DNA from: Tianweitania aestuarii | GTDB lineage: Bacteria > Pseudomonadota > Alphaproteobacteria > Rhizobiales > Rhizobiaceae | Reading direction: 5' to 3' | DNA: 64,000 nt | NCBI RefSeq assembly: GCF_018457165.1 | Contig: NZ_JAFMNX010000002.1 | Span: 496,001-560,000, forward strand | Shown: positions 44,809 through 54,760 of the stretch, piece after piece | How the letters are laid out: the number at the start of each line of letters is the position of its first letter | How positions within the stretch are numbered: position 1 is the stretch's first letter | The notes under the pieces: model-generated | Databases searched by the model: none | The model's input: the letters and a program-made list of their open reading frames with translations, nothing else | Told to the model about the DNA's origin: nothing | Position numbers and translations under genes: made by a program

Positions 44809-46296
44809 TCACTTATCCAGAGGCCAAAGAGGACGAGGAACGTTGATGTAAGGCCGCAGCTCCGCGCGCGGCGTTGCCAGTGCGCCGCTGTCGCAGACGA
44901 TCACCTTGCCTGCGATGGGCTCGAAAGCGGCGCGAAAATGCTGCATCGACTTAAGTGCCAGGATCGCGCGGGTCGTGGGCTCGATGCCGAAGGCGCGGAG
45001 CTGCTGCAGGTCGACCATCTGCTGCGCTTCCGATACGATCAGCACCTCAACGCCATTTGCGCCGAGAACGGCGGTGGGCCCGAAGCTGTGGGCCAGACCA
45101 CCTTGGATCGGACCATCGCCGACATAACGGCCTTCCGAAAGCCTGTTGATCACGCCGGTCACCGTCAAAGGGCCTCCGCCGAAGCGCGGATCGCCCTTTC
45201 CGCCCAGCGTCACGGTGACGGTGTCACCTTCGCTGTGCTGATGCAGCTCTTCTGCGGCCTGTGCGTCGACCATCGGGGCGAACACCGCGTTTTTCACGCC
45301 CGCTTCGAGCAATCCCTTCAGGAGCGCGGGGGCGTCGCCATAAGAGCCGGCACCAGGATTGTCGGCATAATCGGCGATCACCAGAGGCTTGTCGCCGCGC
45401 CAGACCACTGCCTCGCTAGCTGCTTCCTCCACGCCGATAAAGACGTTGCGCTTGTGCTTGCGGCCTTCCCAAATCCGGCTCGCCAGTTCCTCCACTATCC
45501 GTTTGGCGGCAGCTTCGGCATCAGGGTCGCCGCTGTCATAGGTCGCGAGAACTGTCGGACCGACACAGGCGACATCCGCGCCGGTAAAGGCGGCGTTGAC
45601 CGACACCACAAGCAGGCCCTCGGCCTCGGCTTCGCGGGCGCGGTCATAAAGCGCCAGCGTTTCGGGAATGTCGGTGCGGCCCGAATTGGCCTCGTCGAGC
45701 ATCGGCACATGCGCTCTCACAGTGCGTGGGCTGATCTCGCGGCTCATGGCGCGTTTGAGGATGCGCGCGGCATGCGCCCCCACCTCGCGCATGTCGACAT
45801 GCGGATAAGTCTTGTAGGAAACAAGAATCTGCGCGTTGCGCACCATGGCTTCCGACACCATCGCATGCAGATCAAGCGTCACGGCAATCGGTACCTCAGC
45901 GCCAAGTTCGGTGCGGAGCAGTTCGAGGAGATGCCCTTCGCCGTCCTGGCAGAAGTCGGGCACCATTGAGCCGTGCAGGCCCAGAAGAACCCCGTCGAGG
46001 CGGCTCTTGTTTGCGCGCGCTGCGTCCAGGATCACGCCGGCAATGTGGTCATAGGCAGTTTTGGTGACCCGGCCGCCTGGCACCGCATGCGCCGATATCG
46101 CGTGGATGACATTCCAGCCTGCTTGTTCCGCAACATCCATAAAGCCGGCGAGCTCCGTGTTGGCGTGCCGCCGCACGCGGATAGCGTCGGCGCCATAATG
46201 CAGCGTATCGATCTCGAACTGCGGCAAGCCGGTGGATAGCCGCGAGAACGTGTTGCTTTCATGCATGAACTCGCAGGTAAGAACGGTGAAGCTCAT
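44809..46296 (-). CDS. M81 family metallopeptidase (MlrC-like)
   Basis: The 495-residue protein has the M81/DUF1485 start VLTCEFMHESNTFSRL (metal-binding Glu and His), GVLLGLHGSMVPDFCQDGEGHLLE, and VTLDLHAMVSEAMVRNAQILVSYKTYPHVDM. MlrC of microcystin-degrading sphingomonads belongs to this family and cuts a linear peptide amide. Most members are uncharacterised. It is the last gene of a peptide-import operon, which supports a peptidase or amidase role on the imported compound. Confidence 0.88.
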   Translation of the reverse strand: MSFTVLTCEFMHESNTFSRLSTGLPQFEIDTLHYGADAIRVRRHANTELAGFMDVAEQAGWNVIHAISAHAVPGGRVTKTAYDHIAGVILDAARANKSRLDGVLLGLHGSMVPDFCQDGEGHLLELLRTELGAEVPIAVTLDLHAMVSEAMVRNAQILVSYKTYPHVDMREVGAHAARILKRAMSREISPRTVRAHVPMLDEANSGRTDIPETLALYDRAREAEAEGLLVVSVNAAFTGADVACVGPTVLATYDSGDPDAEAAAKRIVEELASRIWEGRKHKRNVFIGVEEAASEAVVWRGDKPLVIADYADNPGAGSYGDAPALLKGLLEAGVKNAVFAPMVDAQAAEELHQHSEGDTVTVTLGGKGDPRFGGGPLTVTGVINRLSEGRYVGDGPIQGGLAHSFGPTAVLGANGVEVLIVSEAQQMVDLQQLRAFGIEPTTRAILALKSMQHFRAAFEPIAGKVIVCDSGALATPRAELRPYINVPRPLWPLDK

Positions 46297-46305
46297 TAAG
46301 CTTTC

Positions 46306-47256
46306 CTACTGCGCGAGGCGCACGCGATGGGTGGCGCCGATTGAAACGAGCTGGCTTGGTTCGACATTTTCGTGAGGATCGGGTTTGCGCGACACATCCG
46401 GCGAAAAGCGCGCGTTGCGCGGGATCTCCGCTGCGTCCGGCAAACCGCGATCACCGCTCAGAATGGCGTCGGGATCGGGAACGGAGCCGATCAGGCGGCG
46501 CGTATAAGGGTGTGTGGGGCGGCTGAAGATCGAATGCCAGTCGCCTTCCTCCACGACGCGACCGAAATACATAACTGCGACCCGGTCGCTGACATGTTCC
46601 ACCACGCTGAGGTCGTGCGAGATCATGATGTAGCTCAGTCCCAGCGTTTCCTGCAGGTCCATCAGGAGGTTGATGATCTGGGCCTGGATAGACACGTCGA
46701 GCGCCGACACCGGCTCATCGAGGACCAGGATCTTCGGGTCAAGCATCAGGGCCCGCGCGATGCCGATGCGCTGGCGCTGCCCTCCGGAAAATTCGTGCGG
46801 ATATCGGTCGGCGTGGTCGGGCGTGAGGCCAACACGGCTGAGCATGTCGGCAACACGGTGGCTGGCTTCGCTTCCATGGGCGATGTCATGCAACGCAAGT
46901 TGGGCGGCCAGAATGCGGCCGACCGTTTGGCGCGGGTTAAGCGAGGCATAAGGGTCCTGGAACACCATCTGCGCGATGCGCGCGCGCTCCTTGCGCGTCG
47001 GCGCGTTTGGGCCGGTCAGCGGCTTGCCCTTGAACAGGATTTCGCCGGATGTGGGTTCCTGCAGCCCCATGACGGACAAGGCCGTGGTGGACTTGCCGCA
47101 GCCGGACTCGCCCACGATCGAGAGACATTCGCCCTCGTTCAGGGTCAGGCTGACGCCCTGCACCGCTTTCAGCACGCGCGTTGAACCGAACAGAAACGGC
47201 TTGGGCAGCGGGAAGTGAACGGTGAGATCGCGGATTTCCAGAAGCGGCGTGCTCAT
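46306..47256 (-). CDS. Peptide ABC transporter ATP-binding protein (DppF/OppF-like)
   Basis: The 316-residue ATPase has Walker A IVGESGCGKSTTALSVMG, Q-loop AQMVFQDPYASLNPRQTVG, signature FSGGQRQRIGIARALMLDPKILVLDEPVSALD, and the C-terminal oligopeptide extension (HPYTRRLIGSVPDPD). It overlaps the upstream dppD-like gene by four bases. With DppD it drives import of peptides or related compounds. Confidence 0.94.
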   Translation of the reverse strand: MSTPLLEIRDLTVHFPLPKPFLFGSTRVLKAVQGVSLTLNEGECLSIVGESGCGKSTTALSVMGLQEPTSGEILFKGKPLTGPNAPTRKERARIAQMVFQDPYASLNPRQTVGRILAAQLALHDIAHGSEASHRVADMLSRVGLTPDHADRYPHEFSGGQRQRIGIARALMLDPKILVLDEPVSALDVSIQAQIINLLMDLQETLGLSYIMISHDLSVVEHVSDRVAVMYFGRVVEEGDWHSIFSRPTHPYTRRLIGSVPDPDAILSGDRGLPDAAEIPRNARFSPDVSRKPDPHENVEPSQLVSIGATHRVRLAQ

Positions 47257-48170
47257 CGGCCGGCCTCTGCCAACATGCCGCGCGGCGTGACCAGTGTCGG
47301 TGCATCTCGGCCCCGCTGTGTGTCTGCCACGAGCTCGTCGAGTTCAGTTAAGCGGCCGCGCTCGGAAATTGTCCGCGATCCCAAGCGCGGCCGGGCGGCC
47401 AACAGCCCCCTTGTGTAGGGATGAAGCGGCGTTTCGAAGAGCGCTCTCGTGTCCTGTTCCTCCACCAGCCTGCCCCGATCCATGACACCAACGCGACGGC
47501 ACATATTGGCAATCACACCCAGATCGTGGCTGACCAGCAGCACGGCGGTTCCTTCTCGCTGGCAGAGTTCGGCAATTAGCTTCAGGACCTCTGCCTGCAC
47601 CGTTACATCGAGTGCAGTTGTCGGCTCGTCGGCGATCAGCAGATCGGGACGGCAGGCCAGCGCAATGGCGATCATGACGCGCTGGCGCATTCCGCCCGAC
47701 AATTGATGGGGATAGGAGCGCGCACGTTCGTCGGGCGCCGGCACATGTACGGTTTCCAGCGCTTCAACGGCCTTTAGGCGCGCCTGCGCCCAGCTCAAGC
47801 CCCGATGAACAACGAACATTTCGGCGATCTGGCGGCCCACCGTCGCAAGCGGATTGAGCGCCGTCATCGGCTCTTGGAACACCATCGCCATTCGGTCGCC
47901 GCGCAAACGGCGCCGTTCGCGCTTGTTCAGCTTCAGCACGTCCTGTTCGCGAAACAGGATGGAGCCGCCCGTCACCTGCAGCGGCCGCTTCAGCAGTCCG
48001 AGCACGGACAGGCCGGTGATGCTTTTGCCTGAACCGGATTCGCCCACCAGCCCGTAGGTTTCGCCCGGCAGGATGTCGAAGGAAACGCCGTGAAGCAGGT
48101 CGCTCTGGTTGCCGATCCCGATGCGCAGATCGCGAACCGACAGGATGGAGGCGGGAACAGTCTTGCTCAT
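47253..48170 (-). CDS. Peptide ABC transporter ATP-binding protein (DppD/OppD-like)
   Basis: The 305-residue ATPase has Walker [19 protein letters not shown], signature [33 protein letters not shown], and the [16 protein letters not shown] tail that in this family can hold an Fe-S cluster in some members, though no cysteines are seen here. It overlaps the permease gene upstream by four bases. Confidence 0.94.
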   Translation of the reverse strand: MSKTVPASILSVRDLRIGIGNQSDLLHGVSFDILPGETYGLVGESGSGKSITGLSVLGLLKRPLQVTGGSILFREQDVLKLNKRERRRLRGDRMAMVFQEPMTALNPLATVGRQIAEMFVVHRGLSWAQARLKAVEALETVHVPAPDERARSYPHQLSGGMRQRVMIAIALACRPDLLIADEPTTALDVTVQAEVLKLIAELCQREGTAVLLVSHDLGVIANMCRRVGVMDRGRLVEEQDTRALFETPLHPYTRGLLAARPRLGSRTISERGRLTELDELVADTQRGRDAPTLVTPRGMLAEAGR

Positions 48171-48988
48171 GCTCGGCGTGTCCTCATATGCGGATCGAGC
48201 AGGTCGCGCATTCCGTCACCGAGCAGGTTGAAGCCAAGCACCGTGATGAAGATCGCAAGACCGGGGAACACGGCCGCCCAGGGTGCGGCGCGCAGCAGTT
48301 CGCGCGCGTCGGTCAGCATGTTGCCCCAGCTCGGCTGCGGCGGGCGGATGCCGACGCCCAGAAACGACAGCGCCGCTTCCGCCAGAACCGCGCCGCCGAT
48401 GCCAAGCGTTGCCATCACCAGAACGGGACCGATGATGTTGGGCAGGATCTGGGTGCGCATGATGTTGCCATCGCCGAACCCGGCTACCTTGGCGGCCTGA
48501 ACGAAGCCCTGGTTCTTCAGCGACAAGGTCGAGCTTCGCGCGATGCGGCAAGTCCACGACCAGTTGGTGAGGCCGAGCGCAATCAGGAGGCTTGGCAGGC
48601 CGGGCCCCAGAACCGCCATGATGGCGAGAGCGAAAACCAGCGATGGGATGGCCAGCATCACATTGGTCAGGCCGTTCACGAGATCGTCCCACCAGCCGCC
48701 GAAATAGCCGGCCGACACACCAAGTGCTGTGCCGATGCACGAGTTGATCAGTTGGGACACCAGACCAACGGTGAGCGACACCTGCGCGCCGTAAAGAACG
48801 CGGGAGAACACGTCGCGCCCCTGCCCGTCCGTGCCCATCCAGTGCTCCCAGCTCGGGGGCATCTCGGAATTCATCAGATCTGCGTCGATGATCGGGTGGT
48901 AAGGAGCGATCCAGGCGGCGAAAACACCGGCAATGATCACGATCGCAGCGAGCAGCAGCCCGAGAACGAGGTTGAAGCGCAGCCGCAT
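48167..48988 (-). CDS. Peptide ABC transporter permease (DppC/OppC-like)
   Basis: The 273-residue permease has an N-terminal helix, then GTDGQGRDVFSRVLYGAQVSLTVGLVSQLINS, the usual DppC motif, and the EAA loop region AAKVAGFGDGNIMRTQILPNIIGPVLVMATL. It forms the channel with the DppB-like protein encoded 3 bases upstream. Confidence 0.93.
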   Translation of the reverse strand: MRLRFNLVLGLLLAAIVIIAGVFAAWIAPYHPIIDADLMNSEMPPSWEHWMGTDGQGRDVFSRVLYGAQVSLTVGLVSQLINSCIGTALGVSAGYFGGWWDDLVNGLTNVMLAIPSLVFALAIMAVLGPGLPSLLIALGLTNWSWTCRIARSSTLSLKNQGFVQAAKVAGFGDGNIMRTQILPNIIGPVLVMATLGIGGAVLAEAALSFLGVGIRPPQPSWGNMLTDARELLRAAPWAAVFPGLAIFITVLGFNLLGDGMRDLLDPHMRTRRA

Positions 48989-48991
48989 GGA

Positions 48992-49927
48992 TCAGGTCAC
49001 CTTGATGCGCGGGTCGATCGCGGCATAGGCCACGTCTACCAGCATGTTGATGACGAGAAACCACAGCACGATCACGATCACCGCGCCCTGGACGACCGGG
49101 ATGTCGCGCGCGGCCACGCTGTCCACCAGCAGCGATCCGATGCCCGGCCAGGAAAACAGTTTCTCGATCACGATCGCCTGCCCCATCAAGGAGCCGACCT
49201 GCAGGCCAAGCGTGGTGAGAACGAGAACGAGCACGTTGCGCGCCACATGGCCGCGAACCAACCTCGGCTCGGATAAGCCCTTGGCGCGCGCGGTGCGCAC
49301 GAAATCGGCGTTCATCACGTCCAGCACGCCCGCGCGCGTGGTTCGCGCCAGAAGCGCCATGGGCGAAACGCCGAGCGCGATCGCCGGCAGGATGATGTGC
49401 CGGATGCTGTCGGCCTGATAGCCGAAGGAGGGCAGCCAGCCGAGTTGAAGGGCAAAAACATACATCAGAAGAAGACCGAACCAGAACTCAGGCAGCGACA
49501 GGCCCGAGATCGCCAGCATCATCGTGCCACTGTCGATCATGCTTCCCGGCTTCAGTGCAGCAATGAAGCCCAGCGGAATGCCGATAATTGCCGCAAAAAA
49601 CATGGCGGCCAGCGCCAGCTTGATCGAGGGCCAGAGACGCGGCTCGATGACGTTCCAGACCGGCTCACGCGTCCGGTAGGAGATGCCGAGATCGAATTGC
49701 GCCAGGCCCCACAGATAATCCCCCAGGCGCACCAGAAGAGGCTTGTCCAGACCAAACTGCTGATTGAGATGTGCCATGACATCCGCATTCGTGGCGTTGC
49801 GCCCCTCGGACATCAGGCTCGAAATAAAGGAGCCGGGTACGACGCTGAAGATCACGAAAATGATCAGAACAACAACCAGAAGGGTTGGTATGATCTGTAA
49901 TGTACGGCGAAGAATGAAGCGCAACAT
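48992..49927 (-). CDS. Peptide ABC transporter permease (DppB/OppB-like)
   Basis: The 311-residue protein begins MLRFILRRTLQIIPTLLVVVLIIFVIFSVVPG, a clear DppB start, and contains RTTRAGVLDVMNADFVRTARAKGLSEPRLVRGHVARNVLV, the EAA loop. About six helices are present. It follows the binding protein gene after an 81-base gap that contains a repeat-like GATATCGGCTTGCGATATC stretch. Confidence 0.93.
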   Translation of the reverse strand: MLRFILRRTLQIIPTLLVVVLIIFVIFSVVPGSFISSLMSEGRNATNADVMAHLNQQFGLDKPLLVRLGDYLWGLAQFDLGISYRTREPVWNVIEPRLWPSIKLALAAMFFAAIIGIPLGFIAALKPGSMIDSGTMMLAISGLSLPEFWFGLLLMYVFALQLGWLPSFGYQADSIRHIILPAIALGVSPMALLARTTRAGVLDVMNADFVRTARAKGLSEPRLVRGHVARNVLVLVLTTLGLQVGSLMGQAIVIEKLFSWPGIGSLLVDSVAARDIPVVQGAVIVIVLWFLVINMLVDVAYAAIDPRIKVT

Positions 49928-49969
49928 GCGCGATGTCTGCCTTTCATGAAGCGGATTGGGGGCGGTGGC

Positions 49970-49988
49970 TGATATCGGCTTGCGATAT
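49970..49988. repeat. Inverted repeat between binding protein and permease genes
   Basis: GATATC...GATATC arms with a seven-base GGCTTGC centre lie 20 bases after the binding protein stop codon. Such stem-loops between the binding protein and permease genes often shape the relative transcript levels. No T run follows. Confidence 0.4.
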
Positions 49989-50008
49989 CAGCCACCGTTC
50001 ACGTGCCG

Positions 50009-51601
50009 CTACTTGCGCGAAGCCGGTGCGTCCGCGTCGATCCAGATGTCTTCGTAATCCTGGATCGCCAGTTCCATGGAGTTCGGCTTCAAGCCATGAA
50101 CCCAGGGCTGATAGGCCATGACGGCCTTGTTGTAGTTGAAGAACCAGACCGGCGCTTCTTCCTGCAGGACATTGTTGGCCTGCCGCAGAATGTCGGCCTG
50201 CTTGGCCGGATCGGTCTCGCTGCCCGCTTGTTCAACCAGCTTGTCGAATTCGGGGTTGGAGAACTTCACGTAGTTACAGGCGGTCTGCGACGTCTTCGAA
50301 TAAAAGCAGGTCAGATATTTCAGCGCGTCCGGGCCGGACGAGTTCGACCAGATGAAGGTTTCGAAATTGTCGGACAGGATCTTGTCCGAAAGAACGGCGC
50401 TTTCCACCGGATCGGTTGTTACCTGCACACCGACCTTCGAAAGCATGGGGATGATCGCTTCCACGATTGGAACGCCCCAGCTTTCGTTCGGCGTCGCGGT
50501 CACGGAGAAGCTCAGGCCGGTTTCATAGCCGGCTTCCTTCAACAGCTCCTTGGACTTTTCGGGATCATAGGCGTAAGGCTCGGCATTTCTGTCAAAGGCC
50601 GGTGAGGACACCGGCAGCCAGGACACGGCCGGATAAGCCTTGTTCTTCAGGAGCTTCTCGACGATCAGGTCCTTGTTGATCGCGTAGTTAATCGCCTGGC
50701 GGACGCGCTTGTCTTGAAACGCTTCGACTTTGGGATTGAAGCCGATATTGCGCGTGTAGACTTCGGCCACTTCAAGGATGTTGTCCTTCAGCGCGTCATC
50801 CTGCCCATAGGCTTCATACTGAACCGGGCCGAGGATGTTGACGTCGATCTCGCCATTGCGGAACGCGACGTCGCGCGCCGAAGCCTCGCCCATCAGCATG
50901 ATGTCGAGCTTGTCGAGATGCGGCTTGCCTTCCTCGAAATAGTCTTCGAACTTCACCAGCTCAATCTTCGAGCCAGCAACGTAGTTCGCCATCTTGAACG
51001 GCCCCAGCCCATTCGGTTTGGAGGCAAGCTGGTCCTCAGCATAATCCTTGGAATAGATTGGCGCATAGTTCGACATCAGGTTCCAGCCGGGATCGGCCAG
51101 GTTGGTGACCGTGATCTCCACCGTCATATCGTCGATCTTCTTCAGCCCCGAAATCTGGTCGGCGGTGCCGGCCTGGAATTCGGACACACCTGCGATCTGC
51201 AGCATCTGTTCTGCGCCAGGCAGCGCCTTTTTCGGATCGGCCAGGCGGTTATAGGACCAAAGCACGTCATCGGCGTCCAGCTTGTCGCCGTTGTGGAACG
51301 TGGCTTCCTTGAGCTTGTAGGTGTAGGTTTTGCCGTCGTCCGACTTCTCGACGCTTTCCGCGAGATCGAGTTCCGGCTGACCTTTTTCCGGGTTCCACTT
51401 GTAAAGCGAGCGATTGAGCGCCTTTGCCACGATCTCGTCTTGCGTGTGCGGCGTGGCGGTGATGTCGAGAGAGGTGATGGAATTGCCATAAGGCGCGGTG
51501 AACACGAGTTTGCCGCCATCCGTGGGCGTGGCGTCCTGCGCCATGGCGATTGTCGCCGTTCCCAGTGAAAGCGCTGCGATCAAGCCAAGTCTGGTCAACA
51601 T
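50009..51601 (-). CDS. Peptide ABC transporter substrate-binding protein (SBP family 5)
   Basis: The 530-residue protein has a signal peptide (MLTRLGLIAALSLGTATIAMAQD) with no lipoprotein cysteine, then the family 5 pattern: LVFTAPYGNSITSLDITATPHTQDEIVAKALNRSLYKW, ESVEKSDDGKTYTYKLKEATFHNGDKLDADDVLWSYNRL, and DKRVRQAINYAINKDLIVEKLL. It delivers peptides, glycosides or opine-like compounds to the permeases. Neighbouring hydrolases suggest an amide or peptide ligand. Confidence 0.92.
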   Translation of the reverse strand: MLTRLGLIAALSLGTATIAMAQDATPTDGGKLVFTAPYGNSITSLDITATPHTQDEIVAKALNRSLYKWNPEKGQPELDLAESVEKSDDGKTYTYKLKEATFHNGDKLDADDVLWSYNRLADPKKALPGAEQMLQIAGVSEFQAGTADQISGLKKIDDMTVEITVTNLADPGWNLMSNYAPIYSKDYAEDQLASKPNGLGPFKMANYVAGSKIELVKFEDYFEEGKPHLDKLDIMLMGEASARDVAFRNGEIDVNILGPVQYEAYGQDDALKDNILEVAEVYTRNIGFNPKVEAFQDKRVRQAINYAINKDLIVEKLLKNKAYPAVSWLPVSSPAFDRNAEPYAYDPEKSKELLKEAGYETGLSFSVTATPNESWGVPIVEAIIPMLSKVGVQVTTDPVESAVLSDKILSDNFETFIWSNSSGPDALKYLTCFYSKTSQTACNYVKFSNPEFDKLVEQAGSETDPAKQADILRQANNVLQEEAPVWFFNYNKAVMAYQPWVHGLKPNSMELAIQDYEDIWIDADAPASRK

Positions 51602-51658
51602 AGTTCCCCTTTTTTTCTGGTTGTTGCCGTTTCTTCGCGGGCACGCCGCGTGGCGCGC

Positions 51659-53284
51659 TCAAAGTCGTTCGTAAACGATCCTCCCATCCACGATCGTCAT
51701 GTCGCACCGGGTTGAATGAAGAATTGTTTCGGGCTCGGCCGTCAGCAGGTCGTTGGAGAACACCGCGATATCCGCGAGCATTCCCGGTTCGAGCCGGCCT
51801 TTCACCTGCTCCTCGCCTTGCGAATATGCGCCGTGCTCGGTGTAAGCGCGCAAGGCCTGTTCTGGCGAAAGGATTTCGGACGCATCCATGACCGTTCCCT
51901 TGTGCGTCTTGCGCGTCAGCATGGCGTAAAGGTCTGGAAACGGATTTGGCGAACAAACCGGCGAGTCGCTGCCGGTGGACGGCTTCATCCCAAGCCGGTC
52001 CCATGTGGCGATCGGATAGGATCGCATTCCGCGCTCCGGCCCGAGTACGGCAAGATAGGCATCGCCAAAATCGTAGATGAAGGCTTGCTGCGGCGCAGGC
52101 AGGATGCCGGCTGCGAGCATGCGCTGGTTCAGCGCGTCGTCCACATACCCGCAATGCTCGATCCGGTGGCGATGCCCATGCGTCGGGTCGGCGGCACGCA
52201 CGCGTTCATAAGCGCGCACGAGCTGATCGATGGCCGCATCGCCGATGCCGTGGCAGACCATCGTGTAGCCGAGCGCGGTATAATGGTCGACCAGCTCGAA
52301 CAGGCGTTGGTCCGACAGCATCTGCACGCCGCGATTGTCGGGCTGGCCGACATAAGGCTGGCGCATCCAAGCTGTTCGCCCGCCCGCCGAACCGTCGGTA
52401 AAGATCTTGACGCCGCCGATGCGAAACATTGCGCTGCCGGCGCCTGTCGTGAGTCCAAGTTCATGGCAGGGTTCCACGATCGAAGAGCCGGGATCGCCCA
52501 GAAGCGTCGCCCAGACCCGAACCGGCAAGCGCCCTTCCCGCTCCGCCCGCTGATAAGCTTCGATCTCGGTCATACCGTCGATCTGCCCGACGGCGGCATC
52601 CATGCAGGATGTAATGCCGAATTGAAGCAGATGCTCACCGCCCGCCTCGATCGCCGTCATAATCTCGGCAAGCGAAGGCGTCGGCTGGACGTTGTGAACA
52701 AGGTCCTGCGCATTTTCCGCGAGCATTCCGGTCAAGCGACCATCCGCCCGCCCGATCACGCCGCCATCCGGATCCGGCGTGTCGGCATCTATGCCTGCGC
52801 GCTCCAGCGCCAGTGAATTCACGACGCTGACATGGCCGCAAGCGCGCGTGACGGAGACGGGATGATCAGGCAAGGCCGCATCGAGTTCGTCGACGGTTGG
52901 CATCAGTCCGTCGTCATAGCGCGTCTGGTCGAACCCGCGGGCTGTAACCCATTCGCCCTTCGGAGTCTGCGCTGCGCGTTTCTGGAGAGCGGTCATCAGC
53001 GCGCTGCGCGTCGGCGCGGCATCGGCGGTCGCATCGACCTTTCCGCGCAGGAGCCCGGTGGAAATCAGATGGAGATGGGCGTCGATCAGGCCGGGCATGG
53101 CAAAGCGGCCGGCGAGGTCCACGATCCTGGTGTCAGGCCCAATCAGTGCTGCAACATCAGCGTTCGAGCCAGATGCCAGCACCGTGTTGCCGCCGATCGC
53201 GATCGCTTCCACGATCGGGTTGCCGTAGCCGGTCCATATCTTGCCTCCCTGCAAAACAAGATCGGCGTGCCTGTCGGAAGTCAT
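51659..53284 (-). CDS. Amidohydrolase family 3 protein (YtcJ-like)
   Basis: The 541-residue protein has the N-terminal metal motif GLIDAHLHLIST (near residue 60), HRHRIEHCGYVDD (metal-binding His residues) and MKPSTGSDSPVCSPNPF with the final metal Asp. This is the YtcJ/N-substituted formamide deformylase-like group, acting on amides. The 57 bases to the binding protein gene and same strand put it at the head of the peptide importer operon. Its actual substrate is unknown. Confidence 0.88.
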   Translation of the reverse strand: MTSDRHADLVLQGGKIWTGYGNPIVEAIAIGGNTVLASGSNADVAALIGPDTRIVDLAGRFAMPGLIDAHLHLISTGLLRGKVDATADAAPTRSALMTALQKRAAQTPKGEWVTARGFDQTRYDDGLMPTVDELDAALPDHPVSVTRACGHVSVVNSLALERAGIDADTPDPDGGVIGRADGRLTGMLAENAQDLVHNVQPTPSLAEIMTAIEAGGEHLLQFGITSCMDAAVGQIDGMTEIEAYQRAEREGRLPVRVWATLLGDPGSSIVEPCHELGLTTGAGSAMFRIGGVKIFTDGSAGGRTAWMRQPYVGQPDNRGVQMLSDQRLFELVDHYTALGYTMVCHGIGDAAIDQLVRAYERVRAADPTHGHRHRIEHCGYVDDALNQRMLAAGILPAPQQAFIYDFGDAYLAVLGPERGMRSYPIATWDRLGMKPSTGSDSPVCSPNPFPDLYAMLTRKTHKGTVMDASEILSPEQALRAYTEHGAYSQGEEQVKGRLEPGMLADIAVFSNDLLTAEPETILHSTRCDMTIVDGRIVYERL

Positions 53285-53531
53285 TGTTTCTCCGTCCCCT
53301 CCCCAAGCGCCGCGCGGATACGACGCTTCTTTGCCGACGAAACACTGCCGGCATGTTCAAGCTGCGCGTCATCTCTGTTGGATCACGCTGGCGCTCAATC
53401 AGTCCCCTCCCCAGGGTGCGCCGACCTCATAGTCTCCAAACTTTTGCCGCAAAGGCAATGCCGCTTTGATCATTTTCCGCGAAGTAAATGCTTCACCGGC
53501 CGCGGATTTCGTTCGAACACGCTTGTGCGGG

Positions 53532-54629
53532 TCAGGCTGCCTGCGCAGCCGAACTGCTCCCATAATAGCGGCCAAACCGGTTGTTCAGGAATTCAGGGAA
53601 GCTCACTTCTTCCTGCCGCACGAAACCGCTTTGCGGCAGTTTGCCTGATGCCAGCATATCGAGCACGGTGCAGATGCCGGCTGCCGTGGTGATCTGGATC
53701 GCGCTGTAAAGCGTGCCGCCAATTATGCCGCTGTAGATCTTCTGGGCATGCGTTTCCTGCACGAGACGACCCGCCTTGTAGCCGCTGACGGTGACGAACA
53801 CGATCACGACATCCTGGCTGGTGACCGGCAGGGACTTTTCCAGAATGTCCTTCAGCATGTCGCGGCGATTGCGCAGGTTCAGGTCGTTAAGCAACGCCTT
53901 CATGATTGCGGCATGTCCGGGATAGCGGATCGTCTTGTAATTCAGCGTTCGCACTCGGCCAGCATAGGTTTCGCACAAGGTGCCCAGCCCGCCCGACGTA
54001 TTAAAGGCCTCGTAGGTCATGCCGTCGAGCGAGAATTCCTCGCGCTCTTCCATGGCCGGCACCTTGGTCAGGTGCCCTTCCACCACGGCTTCGCAGGGCT
54101 CTATATACTCGTTGATGACGCCGTCCGTGCTCCAGGTCAGATTGTAGTTGAGCGCGTTTGACGGATATTGCGGCAGCGCGCCGACACGCAGCCGAACGGT
54201 CTCCAGCTTGTCAAAGCGCTGTGCAAGATCGTTGGCGAGGATCGAAATATAACCCGGCGCTAGCCCGCACTGCGGAATGAAAGCCGATTTCGCGCCATCG
54301 GCGAGCTGCTTCACATGGCGCGTGGAAGCGACATCCTCGGTCAGATCGAGATAATGGATGCCGGCGGCCGCCGCCGCATCCGCGATCCTGGTGGTGAGGT
54401 GAAAGGGTGCGGCGCTCAGAACGGCGAAGCAGCCGGCAAACAGGTCGCCGAGTGCCGCGGCGTCCGTGATGTCGACCACCCGCGTGGTGATGGCGCTGTG
54501 CTTGCCAATCCAGTCGAAGCGGCTGGCATTGCTGTCGCAAAGCACCACGGCGTAATCGCCTGTCTCGGCCAGCATGGCGGCGATGGTGGAGCCAATGTTT
54601 CCCGCACCGACAACAACGACCTTCTTCAT
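53532..54629 (-). CDS. Saccharopine dehydrogenase-like / lysine 6-dehydrogenase-like oxidoreductase
   Basis: The 365-residue protein from MKKVVVVGAGNIGSTIAAMLAETGDYAVVLCD has the NAD(P) Rossmann motif GAGNIG and the family sequences VLSAAPFHLTTRIADAAAAAGIHYLDLTED and IPQCGLAPGYISILANDL. This is the single-domain group that includes lysine 6-dehydrogenase and related amino-acid dehydrogenases. The in-frame extension to 54692 is less likely. The spacer 53285-53531 downstream of it holds nothing I can name. It is divergent from an Lrp regulator. Confidence 0.85.
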   Translation of the reverse strand: MKKVVVVGAGNIGSTIAAMLAETGDYAVVLCDSNASRFDWIGKHSAITTRVVDITDAAALGDLFAGCFAVLSAAPFHLTTRIADAAAAAGIHYLDLTEDVASTRHVKQLADGAKSAFIPQCGLAPGYISILANDLAQRFDKLETVRLRVGALPQYPSNALNYNLTWSTDGVINEYIEPCEAVVEGHLTKVPAMEEREEFSLDGMTYEAFNTSGGLGTLCETYAGRVRTLNYKTIRYPGHAAIMKALLNDLNLRNRRDMLKDILEKSLPVTSQDVVIVFVTVSGYKAGRLVQETHAQKIYSGIIGGTLYSAIQITTAAGICTVLDMLASGKLPQSGFVRQEEVSFPEFLNNRFGRYYGSSSAAQAA

Positions 54630-54708
54630 GTTCAAGCTTTTCCCGATGTAAACCCCTTCCACAAGCAAGTCATTTGCCGCTTGGCTTTTCAAACCGACTG
54701 ATTGATAA

Positions 54709-54754
54709 AAATGCCGGACATTTCACATCACTCTGCCGAATGAACTGGACATTT
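54709..54754. promoter_or_regulatory. Candidate Lrp operators between dehydrogenase and Lrp genes
   Basis: GGACATTT occurs at 54716-54723 and 54747-54754, 31 bases apart (three helical turns). Each is preceded by an AATG half, giving AAATG-CCGGA-CATTT (54709-54723) and AATG-AACTGGA-CATT (54739-54753). The sites lie directly before the divergent Lrp start. Confidence 0.5.
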
Positions 54755-54760
54755 TGTCTA